Part shown: piece after piece, positions 11,452 through 23,035 of the stretch | Numbering within the stretch: the first letter of the stretch is position 1 | How the letters are laid out: every line of letters starts with the position of its first letter | Assembly (NCBI GenBank): GCA_018343915.1 | Contig: JABRWF010000003.1 | Span: 5,394,001-5,458,000, forward strand | From: Agroathelia rolfsii | Taxonomy: Eukaryota; Basidiomycota; Agaricomycetes; Amylocorticiales; Amylocorticiaceae | Direction: 5' to 3' | Length of the DNA: 64,000 nucleotides | Translations under genes and position numbers: made by a program | Notes under the pieces: generated by a model | Database searches by the model: none | What the model was told of the DNA's origin: nothing | The model's input: only the letters and a program-made list of their open reading frames with translations

Positions 11452-12299
11452 TGCCAGTCGACGGTGAAGATGGTCGTAAGAGACTCACGGGCGATGGGAG
11501 ATGTGTGTTCATGGCCAACACGAGTCCACGGCAATCCGTCGTCGTCATCATCATTCCGTTCCTAACATCATACATTCAGTATTCACTTTATTTATTAGAC
11601 CACGTTTGTAATATATCATCCAACGTTGAGCTATTGCAGTCTTATTACGAGACTGGCCAGTGCAAGTCCTTGGGCCTTAGGCCTTGGATACTACTACCAT
11701 ATATATGTAGCTGGAGCCTTGTCCATCATCACTACATGTATTAGTATGCGCATACATCATCCCCAACAACAACAACAACAACAACAACAACAAGAAGACC
11801 TACAGCATTAACCTATACCACATGACAAAAAAAAAAAAAAAAAAAAAAATGAAATTCCGACCAACATCCAGGGTAATAATAACACCATCCAGGCCACGAG
11901 TATGCAGCGTGTCTCGAGAAGAGAGAGAGAGAGAAAGAGAGAGGAACCATAGCCGGGATGAGAGCAGGCAGCATTACCTATGACTCGGTTATCATTGCCA
12001 TTCCTTTTCTCTCTTCTTTCCCTTTCTTTCGTCTTCACTTTCTCCTCTCATCCCACTACAACCCTTTGACGACAACGAGCAAAAAGAGCTATGCACGCTT
12101 GAGCTGCCGAGGTCCCCACGGACCCTCCCCTCCTCAAGCATCATCTCCTCCACAACACAGATTCGACACTCCTCAGTCGGATTCCTGTAGAAACTGCGCC
12201 ATTGTTCATACTACGCCCCATAGCTACATCTCTCTCACCCCGCTCGACTCGCATTAAGCACTGTCTGCTTATTTTTCCTTCCTCTGTGAACACAGCATC
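11452..12299. repeat. Intergenic promoter region with three simple repeats
   Basis: This is the divergent interval between the Cys-motif gene (minus) and GCN2 (plus). It holds a CAA microsatellite at about 11764-11793 (ten units), a run of 23 A at 11827-11849 and a GA-rich tract at about 11916-11943. From about 12000 to 12055 the plus strand is strongly pyrimidine-rich (CTTCTTTCCC-type runs), as is common just upstream of transcription starts in fungal genes. I see no gene in it. Confidence 0.7.
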
Positions 12300-15200
12300 A
12301 TGGCAGACAACAGCTCCGAAGAGTCTCGCCAGGCAGACGAGATCACTGCACTCAAATCAATTTATGACACCGATTTTCTCGAGCCGCCCCCGCCAAAGGC
12401 GTGGAAGGTATACATACAGGCCACATTCAATGTTCCGGACGTGTCCTATCTCATGCCACCCCCCACTGCTCTACCTAGGCTGCTTCACGATTACACGAGT
12501 TCATCATCAAAGTACCCCATCCTGATATCAAAGACGCCCACCGCGTATTTCTTCACCTACACACAAAGTCCGTCGTGGTTTCTTGATTTATCCCTGGGGG
12601 TAACTTCTCATGCCTGCGCTATATTATAGACTTCCTAAAACTTATCCAACCCTCGCATGCCCGATATTCACCGTACAGAAGCCCATTGCTGGCCTCACTG
12701 AACAGCACATCTCCCGCCTCAACAGCGCCATCCGCATCGAAGCTGCCAATAACAAGGGATCAGAAATGGTCTTCCAGGTTCGTCATACCGTTCTCTTTCA
12801 AACATTGTCACTCATAGGACTGGCGGCAGATCATCACCTTCATCCAAGAATGGCTCGAAGCCAATATCGTGCCACCATCTTCGTCCGATAACGTCGGCTC
12901 ACTGGCCACGCAGATGCAGCAACGCACTCTCGACGCCGAGCAGGCCAAGCGCGAGCGCGAGGCAGTTGCCATACTGCAAGAGCAAGCTCGTGCTGCCGAA
13001 GCTGCCGCACAATTACAAACCCAGATCCGCCAGGCGGCAGAAGAGCTCAAGGCGGACGAGGAGAAACGCCAAAGAGAAAGGGACGAGGAAGAATCGGCAG
13101 ACGGCTCGTTTACACATAGGCGGAGGGCCGAGAGTGATGCTACAGCAGTCCCTCCACCGGGTATACTAGACACGCCTACAGAGACGTTTACCCATAAGAT
13201 CGAATTCCAGGGTCTTACTTTCAACACTGTCAAGATCTTTCATCCTCGCAAAGGTGAGATATTCCTGGTGGCACTGCCAGCTATTTTTTTTTTCTTTTTT
13301 TAAATGTCGATGCATATAGATGGCCTGGGGACCAAGTTCTCTGCAGAACCCGTCTGCGACGACATGTCTGCAACTATTCCTCTAGACCTACTTATCATCA
13401 GCTTTGACTCTCCCTACTACTCTAGCAACCAAGGTTCGATACAATATCTACTATTTATTGCCCATATACGCTATATCATTTCTGTTCAGGTCGCAAGAAA
13501 CTGAGACAGGTCGAGGCTGAGCTCCGAGATTTGATCAAAGTCCGACATAAGAACCTATTGAGCATACTAGCCGTTAGCTTGACCTTTCACCGTCCCAACG
13601 GCGAACATTTCCCACGCATTGCTATCCTGAGCGAGCAGAGCCCTCCGTTGACCTTGCACGGTCTTTTAGAGGATTGCGAGAATATCAGAGAAGAACGTGC
13701 AACTGTATGTTTACTTGTCCCATACAGGGTCAAAGGCGATGACATTTGTTAATGGACAATATAAATACATATATAGGACTACCTCAGACAGATTCTTTCC
13801 GCTCTCAACGTCGTTCATGCTGCAAACATCATTCACAGGGGCATCAATGCCCGGTGTATTTATCTCGCCTCTCAAGAAACCGTGATCAAGCCCTCAATTG
13901 GTCTCGGCCTTTCCATCAACGGCAGATCAAACGGGAGCCTATTCGGACACGCAAACTATAATGGGTATCTTTCAGGCAGCGGTGGCGGTACGAGTGTCAC
14001 CAAGATCGTCAAGTTGGGCCATGTGGGATACTACGTCCGCCTGCTGGATTTGCACAGATCCAATACCTTTGGTCCGGACGTCATCCCAGGCGCAGACGAG
14101 TGGCGCATCCCCGAGTCCTGGTGAATATATATCTGAGCGGTTACTGTAAATGCACTTTTTTCAATACTAATCCCGTGTTTTTAGGCTATCAAAGGAGATA
14201 GCTGACTCGCCTCTCGTGTACAACCGTGCGCGTGATATCCATGCTGTTGGAATCGTCTTGCTGCAAATGGTCATCGGGCTGGACGTGACGACACACTTCA
14301 TGGATTTTTATTCAGCCCTCAAATTCTGTCAGTCAGCCATTCTTTACTTTTTTTCTTCTTTTCTTTTTCACTTACCTATCATTTCATTTGGTACTTTAGC
14401 CTCGATTTCGAACGAGCTCCAGCATCGTGCGCTATCCATGCTTAGCCCTTCCAAACGCGCCCAAGTGTCGTGCATGACATTGCTCTCCGACTGCGCCGAG
14501 ACTGCGCAGCTATCTCAGTTTACACCGGGATCCTCACCTCAATTCACTTTCTGTACGCTCAATTCGAAAGGATATGAGAATAGAAATCCTGACATGTCCC
14601 ATTGATATTTTTTTTTGTATAACAGCACTCAAGACACCCATGCCTCATAGGCAAATTGCCAGTTCTCCAGAACCAGACTATTTTACCACACCCGCCCGAA
14701 CAAGGCAGGCCAGTCGTTGGAAAGAAGACTGGGAAGAATTGGAATTACTTGTACGCGCATTTTCCATATTCGACATCTATAATCTAAAGTTCTGTAACTC
14801 TTTTCAGGGCAAAGGTGGCTTTGGTTCCGTTGTCAAGGCCAAAAACAAGATTGATGGTCGAATCTACGCTGGTGCGTGATTTCTCTATGATACCATTATG
14901 CTCGTTTTGAGACGTTTCCTTTGTTCGTTTTCAATAGTGAAGAAAGTCAAGCTCCGCACCACGCCAGGAGACAGCAAGATCTTCCGCGAAGTAAACGCTT
15001 TAAGCAGACTTTCCCACCGGTTCATTGTCCGGTACTACACCACCTGGGTCGAGACGTCCGAAGTGCCCGTTTCCACATCCGCCTCACGCAACGGCTCCAA
15101 TTCCGCCTCGAGCGCCACCTCGGACGATGAGGACGGCATGACATCCGTACCACAGTCCAACTCACACTCGTTCGACTTTGACGGCTTCGAGCGCGGGATT

Positions 15201-18200
15201 AGCATCGACCTCAAGGATCTCGACAGTATCGCAGGCGGTGGCTCCAGCAAGTCGAGTTTTCCGAGTATCCACTTTGCCAGGTCCCTCAGCGGCTCGAGGA
15301 TCACCGGCAGTGGATCTGAAGAATCTGATGAGTCTGAAGGCAGCAGCAGCGATGACGCAGGGCTCGGTGGGGATAATATCGTGTTTGAGATCGATGACGC
15401 TGGTCCGGCGCCAGGAAACGATCCTGGTTCTGTGATTGTTTCTACCGCGCGTAACTTGCTGGAGGCACCGAGACCATTGCATAGGACGCTCTATATCCAA
15501 ATGGTCGGTTGGTTGTCTTCAACTCCCAACTTTTTCTTTTTCTTACCAGTTTTTTTTTTTCATGAATGAGCAGGAGTTCGTCGAGAAGCAGACCTTGAAA
15601 GAGGTAAGGTAAAATTTCGTCAGTTTCCAAACACTCGCTTACGCTGTCGTCCTTTTAGCGCATCGACGAAGGACTTACAGAGAGTGAAGCCTGGCGTCTG
15701 GTTCAACAAATCGTTGATGCCTTAGTGCACATGGCAAATCTGGGGATTGTGAGCGCTATTCGTTCACTCTTGGTTTTTTCTTTCTTTCTCACGATTACCA
15801 CGTAAAGCTTCACCGAGACATCAAGCTCACAAACATCTTCATTGGTAAGTTATACATCTGCTATTATACGCTTTCCAAAAGTTGATAATATAATCTATAG
15901 ACGGAAAAGGAGACTGCAAAGGTTGGCTCAATAAAAGAAACAAAGATGGAGTACAGAATCATTAATCCATCTACTCTCTCAGTCGGCGACTTTGGCCTAG
16001 CCACCTCCAGTCTCGCAGCAGTAGATCCTTCCGATGTATCTCCACAAGTTACACTCATGGAAGCCGACATGACTTTGGGTAAGCTCCCCATGAATGTCTA
16101 TTCTTGGTCGAACTCATCATTTATCTGTATTTAGAGGTTGGCACAAAGCTATATATCGCACCCGAGGTCCAGTCTCGTCGTAGAGGCGTGCGCAATCATG
16201 CAAAGGCAGATTTATACAGCTTGGGTGTATGCTTTTTTTTTTTTGTCAACACAAACCAAAATAAATATGCAAACTTATGTTGCATGAAAGATTGTCTTCT
16301 TCGAGATGAATCATCCATTTTCGACCGGTTTTGAACGAATCAAAGTTATCGAGGACCTTCGAAGACCAGAAATCTTCTTCCCCATCACATGGGATGCGCG
16401 ACGAATGAACCAACGCAAGAGTAAGATTGTAATATTTCGTTCCAAGTAGTGCAATATTGACGTGCTCTGTCAGTCATTACGTGGCTTCTTCAACATGATC
16501 CTGCCCAACGTCCTACTGCCTTGGAACTGTCTCAGAGCTCATTAATGCCACAACGCCTGGAAGATGAATATCTTAAGGGTGCACTGAATCTCATCGGTAT
16601 GCACACTGTTATCTACTTTTCATATCAATGTACTTGGTTTTATGTTTGCATCCATTATAGCCAAGCAAGACTCCCACCATCGTGAAACCGTCCTCTCTTC
16701 GTTCTTCAGTCAAGAATCAGGAGCTACTCGGCCGTTCGTATACTACCATGAAGCCCAACAGCGTGAGCACGAGGCTCTAAACGATATTGTTGAACAAAAG
16801 CTTGCTGCCATCTTCAGACTTCATGGCGCCGTATATAAAGAGCCACCCCTACTGGTGCCTTCCATGGGTCCTGATGACCAAATTGATAGTGCTGTCTTAC
16901 TTGATCGTCAAGGCGAGGTGGTCATGCTGCCGAACACAGCTCTCGTCCCGTTTGCTCAGCTCGCTGCTCAAGACGGCTCTACTCGAATTAAGCGTTATCA
17001 CATATCAAATTGCTATAAGCCCATGTATGCGCAAAACCGCTCTTTCATCTGTAATACATATACTAAAATTGCCCTCATCCTTTAGCGCTCGCTCTCATCC
17101 CCGTACATTCAAGGTAGCCGTGTTTGACATGATCACTCCGGATCTCGAAGCAGGTCCCTTCGCTGCTGCGGCAGAGCTGATCACCATCGTAAACGAGTGT
17201 CTGAACACCTTCCCAGGCCTTGATCAAAACTATGAAATCCACATCTCCCACTCCAAGGGTGAGTGCCAAACGATAGCGAAATCCTGATGCTTCCCTGACA
17301 CAAGCATAGTCGCCGAAGCTGTTCTGGCCAGAATCCCCGATGGAATGAAGAACTCTGTCCTCGATATATTAGAACAAACTAAGTCATCCGTGTCACAGAA
17401 ACGTGTGCTGTTATCGAAGAAGGGCCTCCTGCGAAGTACTGTTGATGAACTCGAGGCGTTGATGGAAACGGGTCAGTTGCTGTTGTTACATATATGAGTC
17501 ATCGACTAGATCAATACTCACGCCACCTTCGTATCATAGATGCGGATGTTGATGCCGTCATGGCAAAGCTGGAGAGGATGTCACCCAATCTAGCCAACTC
17601 GCTCACTCGCGCCGTTGAAGACGTGAGAATGACGATACACTATACTCAATTCTCGGGCTCTGCGCGAACCATCTACTTCCGGCCCCTTATGCTCGGTAAT
17701 CATCACGACCATTTTACGAACGGCGTTCGGTTTGAAGTTGTGAGGGGTAAAAAGCGCAATGATGTTCTTGCGTCCGCCGGGCGGTGTGTGTTCCTTTTGC
17801 GATCAATTTCTAGGGTGCTGAATGCGTCGTTTTGTATTATAGCTATGATGACCTCATTAATCGCTGGTCACCGCCAAAGACTATATCTGATGCCATTTGT
17901 GCCTTTGCATTGCAGCTCGACTTTGAGAAAATCACAATGGCCATGGCCGCATATCAGAGTCGATCAGTAGGGGCACTGATCAAGGAACAGCGTTCCTTTG
18001 GTCTCTGGAGCCCCCGTCGCTGTGATGTTTACGTGGTCTCATACCAACCTGGTTTGATGCAAGAACGGCTAGAGATCGCAGCTCTTTTATGGCAAAACAA
18101 CATTAGCGCAGACATTATGTATGAGTCTGGGCTTACAGATTCCGATTCTGAGAGCCATGCTGATGTATGCGCTCGAGAAGGCATTCTGTAAGGGATCTTT

Positions 18201-18939
18201 TGAGGTTAGCTTGTATAGAGCTCACTAATAATTTTCATAACACCACAGCTTCATAGTATATCTCCGTTCTCGCCTGCCCCGTCAAACGGCAATCAAGGTG
18301 AAGAATGTACTGAGGGGTCTAGAGTCGGAGCGTGGGTTTCTCTAAAAGGATTATTCTTTCTACTATCTGCTCAAGTAGCTTTAGTCACTCGGCAGGAGCT
18401 CGTTCCATGGCTCCAATACCAGCTCGGAGAACAGAAACGTATTGACCTTGCTACATCTACCGCTGGTTCAGTGGGTTTCTCCGAGTCTATGACTAACATA
18501 TTACCCGTCAAAGACTCTACTGGTGCTGCTGATGCACTTATACAGCTCATTCTTCCTGGGGATGCCAAAAAACAGCGTAAACAAACCAAGCAGATTTTCC
18601 TTGACAAAGGTTAGTCCCACCTTTTGCATTTTCCGAATCGGCGATTGAAATTTTTCCTTAGTATTTGAAGCAACAAAGCGCGTTAAAACATCATTGTCAA
18701 GTGGTATGCCCACGATCGCTGTGGATATTCCATTCATGGTATTTGATGCGATGACCCGAAACTCTTCATGGGTGACTGATGACGAGGCATGGCGACAAAT
18801 CGCTAATGGTGTATCGGCCCAGCATTCTTCTTATGCATATCAGATACGTGAGGCTATCGTCAAGAGAAAAGATGAAGGCCATCGATTTGTATTACTATTT
18901 GCTGTTAGGGAGGAGAAAGTTCATCTGCTGGCACTGTGA
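12300..18939 (+). CDS. GCN2: eIF2-alpha kinase GCN2
   Basis: GCN2 senses uncharged tRNA and phosphorylates eIF2-alpha to start the general amino-acid control response. My splicing gives about 27 short introns and roughly 1,670 codons, close to the usual length. The order is canonical. It starts with an RWD domain (MADNSSEESRQADEITALKS, through KLPKTYPTLACP), then a charged coiled coil (12900-13110). A degenerate kinase domain follows, with HRGIN in place of HRDxxxxN. The active kinase comes next, with GKGGFGSVVKA, the lysine of YAVKK (exon junction at 14871/14939), HRDIKLTN at about 15810-15833, GDFGLA and YIAPE. The kinase carries the long acidic Ser-rich insert typical of eIF2 kinases (about 15060-15440). 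The C-terminal third is the HisRS-like and anticodon-binding-like module with the ribosome-binding tail. The start is the first ATG, in good context, with the RWD domain immediately after. Confidence 0.96.
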
Positions 18940-19280
18940 ACCACAATAATGGGTAATATTTATTGTAATTTTGGCTTCAACTAGTTATGATACAAAATGA
19001 ACTTATGAAATTGTAATTTACCCACCTACATACGTAAATCAACATGCTGCATGATTTTATTATTTCCGAGCGTCTATTTCAGGCATTATGGCACAAATAT
19101 GATATAATTGTTCACCCGTCATAGGAAAGTTTAATAATACAAGAAAAGTACATACATATATGCGAGAAATAAGAGGGATACGACTGTACAACCGATATAC
19201 AAGAAAAGCAGCAATGCACAAAGGAAAAAGAGGAAGATAGAGACCTAATATTTACAATTGTCCACAACTGAATGACCTCG
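18940..19280. other. Convergent 3' intergenic region
   Basis: AT-rich sequence lies between the 3' ends of GCN2 (plus) and the next gene (minus). It contains AATAAT- and ATAAAT-like tracts suited to polyadenylation. I see no gene. Confidence 0.6.
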
Positions 19281-20472
19281 TCAGGGACTGCGGATGTCGG
19301 CATTGGTCCAACTGAATCCCGAGTCAGAGTCGGAGCCGTCATCATCTCCTGTGTAATAAATTGAATTCGAGCCATGAAGATGACGAAACACCAGATTCTT
19401 ACCAAACAAGTGGCGTTCTACAGTAACACCAGGGGAAAGGAATTCACCGTCATCCGACAATGTTTCTTGAGAGCCCACGGACTGAAAGCGCTCCAATGCT
19501 GAGGTCGCATTCTGCTCCTGTTCATTGTCGCTGTCGACAACAAACTCGTGAAAGGTCGGGGATGGTACTGAGTCAAGTTCATTGGAGGAAAGGTGGGGTG
19601 AGATTGCGTCAAGGACATGAGAGAATGGACTCTCGTTCTCAACCAATACATCGTTAACTGACCCTGCAGGCAAGCCGTCGGTAATGGGCTGGGCGAGGTT
19701 ATGCAGGGGAACGACAGGAGAAAACATGGGTGATAGAAGCGGGGTTGGGGCCGATGGTCTCTCTTGTACTCCTGACTCCTGACGCAGCCACTGAGAGGAC
19801 TCCTGTGCATGTATAGACGGAGAACTCGATGACAACGTGGGCGTTGGTAGAAGAGCGCCGACAGATTGGGTTTGATTGGGGATAGCAGGCGAAGTAATTT
19901 GAGTGCTTGAGGGTGACAGAGGCTGAGATCCACATAGAACATGTATGGGTTCTATAGCAATATGAGACGTCGTCATCACTGGCACCGACTAAGCCCAAAA
20001 TGAGTTAAAGATCGCAAAAAGGACGTGATTCCGGATCTTACCTCGTCCAAGAGTGTGTCAAACGTTGCCCAGGGTCTGCGTCTGTGCATCGTAGCACCAC
20101 TTCCCTCACCATTATGACGAGGCTCGATGTTGTCTCGCCATTCAGACAATTCTCTAGCGACCAGGTTCTGCAGTTCTTCAGATTCCGGTTGTTCATCCGA
20201 GTATCTTCTTGAGGGAGTATTTTGTTGCATCTCGACGGGGACTGCAACTGGCTCGCCACGGCGGGCACGTCTCCTAGCTAGATACTCTTCGGCCCATCTC
20301 TCAAGTTTAGGCGCAATGTGAGGCTCATAGACAAACTATGGAAATGAGAAGAAAATGAGGGAGGTGAAACAGCGCAAAGACACGCCGCACAAACCTCCTT
20401 GAATGCAACTGCGGCCGCAACGGTCCCAACGGCAGCTGCGACGTAAGCAGCAACAGCGGCTGGTGCTGGCAT
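19281..20472 (-). CDS. Membrane-anchored, mostly disordered protein of unknown function
   Basis: Four exons, 20472-20395, 20335-20042, 19988-19403 and 19348-19281, sum to 341 codons with every junction in phase. The last intron has strong signals (GTAAGA...ACACAG) although the frame also stays open through it. The N-terminus is an Ala/Val-rich hydrophobic helix of about 25 residues (VAAYVAAAVGTVAAAVAF). A conserved-looking basic stretch follows (HIAPKLERWAEEYLARRRAR). The rest is Ser/Pro/Glu-rich with the acidic end DDDGSDSDSGF. The architecture suggests a tail exposed to the cytosol from an organelle or the ER membrane. I do not recognise the family. Confidence 0.75.
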
Positions 20473-20841
20473 AACGAACCAACGACAGTGCTTGATATGT
20501 GTTCCAAGGGGCTGTAGACCACGTAGGTGACTGAGATGATAGTCAGGAGCGAGGTGCAGATATGACCCCGAAATGAAGTCGAGTCTCCTTCAGGAGCCGC
20601 AACTGGCCAATCAGGCCGGCTTAGGTTCCATTTCGGCTTCTCCTTGGCTTATATACTGGCACCAGTAGTGATAAGTTACCACATGGTAAGTAATATTGGT
20701 TTATAGCATTTCCATTCCGTTAGACCCCTTCAACATCGTGCATGGCTCGTATAATTCGTCTTAGAAACAACACCGGCATTTCTCTATTCGTAGATCATCG
20801 TCCCGGATTACCATGAGCATTAATGGATTCTACCGATTATG
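20473..20841. promoter_or_regulatory. Spacer holding the promoter of the membrane-anchored unknown
   Basis: This spacer lies between two minus-strand genes and includes the 3' flank of the METTL16-like gene. CCAAT occurs at about 20607 (plus strand). Nothing else was recognised. Confidence 0.4.
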
Positions 20842-22723
20842 TTAGCAATTCTTTTCTAACATTCTGTACACATGCCCGCTAAAGCTCTCAAACAGGCCGC
20901 GATCCACGCCCATGATCCAATCAAAACGCAACTTGAACTCCGTTACTCTCTCTTCACGCTCTAGGCCTAATAAAGAAATTGAGCACGTCATTGCGGGCGT
21001 AGTTAATTCGTCGATTTGCATCGCCAATTTCTTTCGTCGTGCAGCCCGGGACCAAGTGTCCAATGGGGTCGTGCAAATAAAATCTGGCTCCTGTTCACAG
21101 GGGGTAGTGTATTTAACCCCATCAATCGCATTCAGAATAGAAGCGATGCGTGCCATTAAGGTATTATGGGAGGTAGCTTGAAGACAGTTTTGATATATGG
21201 TATTATGCGGAGGTAGTAATGATCTGATTTTGACATTTGGATTCGAGATACGTCCGACAGACTGGATATTATGTCAGAGGAGGAGAGAGTAAGAAGAAAA
21301 CAGGAGAGCTAACATCAGGAAGACGTAAGTTGTCCAAGGACCATCCGATAGCCCAGCGCCTCGTTTGCCCTTGCACAAATTCAGTAATAGCATAATTATC
21401 TATCTATTAAAATTATTTTTTTTCGAGTTAGAATGTAGGATAATGATATTAAATACATAAACCTACCGAATTGTTGCGCAATACCCTGACAAGATCGGTG
21501 AGTGACGACATTTTCCCCACCATGGATGTATACCATCTACAATGTGTTACTAAGGACCTAGCGTACAAGAAAATGATATCTGTGACTTACCGACATCGAG
21601 CCTCATATTCTAAACTTTCCATTATCATTTGAGAGACAAACGCAACCTCACCACCAGGAGTAATCATCTCGACATCCGCACCGGTACACACCTGGAAAAT
21701 ATGCGTAAATTTGACATAAATATGAAGAAAAACAGCTAAGCCTACAGCATTCGGTTCAAAGTCTTTTGATTTGGCAGATTGCAGCACTTCTTCGGCACTC
21801 TCATAAAAAGGGGGGTTACACATTGTGAAATGGAATCTAGACTGTTCAGAGGGAGGAAACCAAATCACATAAATGAATACGTACCGTTCTTCTGGATTTA
21901 ACTTGAGAGGCGACAGAATAGTGTTCCCTTTTTCGCTTTGTTGGATTCTAATTCGAGCAGATAAGCCATTGCTATCAACATTAGAGCGAGCAAACTGTAA
22001 GGAGAGGTCATCGATATCTACTTGGGCTGTCAAGTTCGATGTTATAGGCCGCTAAAGATGAGTAAAAGTTACCTGTGCCAACAAAGCTCCAATCAGATTG
22101 TAGGCGACAAGCGAGTAAGGGATAAATAGCCGAAGCTCCTGTTCCGCTGCAAAAAAATTGAATAAAGCAAGAAACACAGCCAGAGATCCAATGTATTCAC
22201 ATGTCGATTCCTTTGACAGGAGATGCGTCTTGAATGAGTTGACATGCAATGATGTCCTGAATCCATAAGATGTAGTTTAATCTGAGCTATTTCTTAGGGT
22301 CATTTATGAGTTGTTGAGAATATTTGAATACCTATTGGGAACCTAGGAAGCATCAACAATCAAATCGTGGTCAGCTGCGCAGACTTACAGGCGGGCAAAG
22401 TCTTGTATGGGGAAGATCAAGTGTGAGGTTGAAATCGCGACGTAGCAGGGCTTTAGTAAGATGCCTGTTTTATCCCTCACTTGGTTATTCTCCCCATAAT
22501 TGTGAGTGACGCAGAAAGAACCTCTGGGATATTTCATTTTTGTAGTCAATAGTAGCATTTCCATCGCGTGTGTAGATAATTCTATGTGATGATACGAGTG
22601 TTATATTAGACTTTATTGCAATCGCGGGAATGCTACTGGAACGCACGCCTCTTTCAGTGGCGAGTAAACTTTGGACAACTCGAGGAAGTCCGGCGGATTA
22701 GAGTACGGATTTCTAGGATGCAT
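20842..22723 (-). CDS. METTL16: METTL16-family RNA N6-adenosine methyltransferase
   Basis: METTL16 enzymes methylate an adenosine in the U6 snRNA ACAGA box, and in animals also MAT2A hairpins. The start MHPRNPYSNPPDF matches the family N-terminus and fixes the ATG at 22723. Reading through small introns gives RALTKALLRRDFNLTL-type sequence, then VPNRLNYILWIQDII. The SAM-binding motif GIDIGTGASAIYPLL spans the junction near 22200. The catalytic MCNPPF motif lies at about 21820, and the later family block ITEFVQGQTRRWAIGWS at about 21320-21370. The C-terminal region (20842-21156) is less conserved. About ten exons are needed. The next gene upstream, CWF19L1, is divergent, with a shared 312-bp promoter. 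Confidence 0.93.
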
Positions 22724-23035
22724 CTCGGCTATGGCTTAGTCGTTCAATCCTGACCTCGATTTGATTTCCAGTGAAATCATGAGATTGAGGAAGGACTGTA
22801 GCAAAGGTAATAACGAAACCACAGTTCCTACGATGATCAAGTCTTGACAAGATTTCGAAACTTGGCTTCTTTGTCAATTGTCACCGGAAGCAATGCAAGC
22901 AATGTCATCATTATCATAACTTCAAGTCCAGTTGCTCTAATCACCAACTTGAACCTGAGTCTCCATTCATTGCGACTAGCATACTCAGGCTATTGATCTC
23001 GGCACCGACCACCTTCACGACCACCAGTCCGAATC
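22724..23035. promoter_or_regulatory. Divergent promoter METTL16-like / CWF19L1-like
   Basis: These 312 bases separate two divergent start codons, so both promoters must lie here. Both genes concern spliceosomal RNA (U6 methylation and lariat or debranching turnover). I see no TATA box and no decisive motif. Confidence 0.55.
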
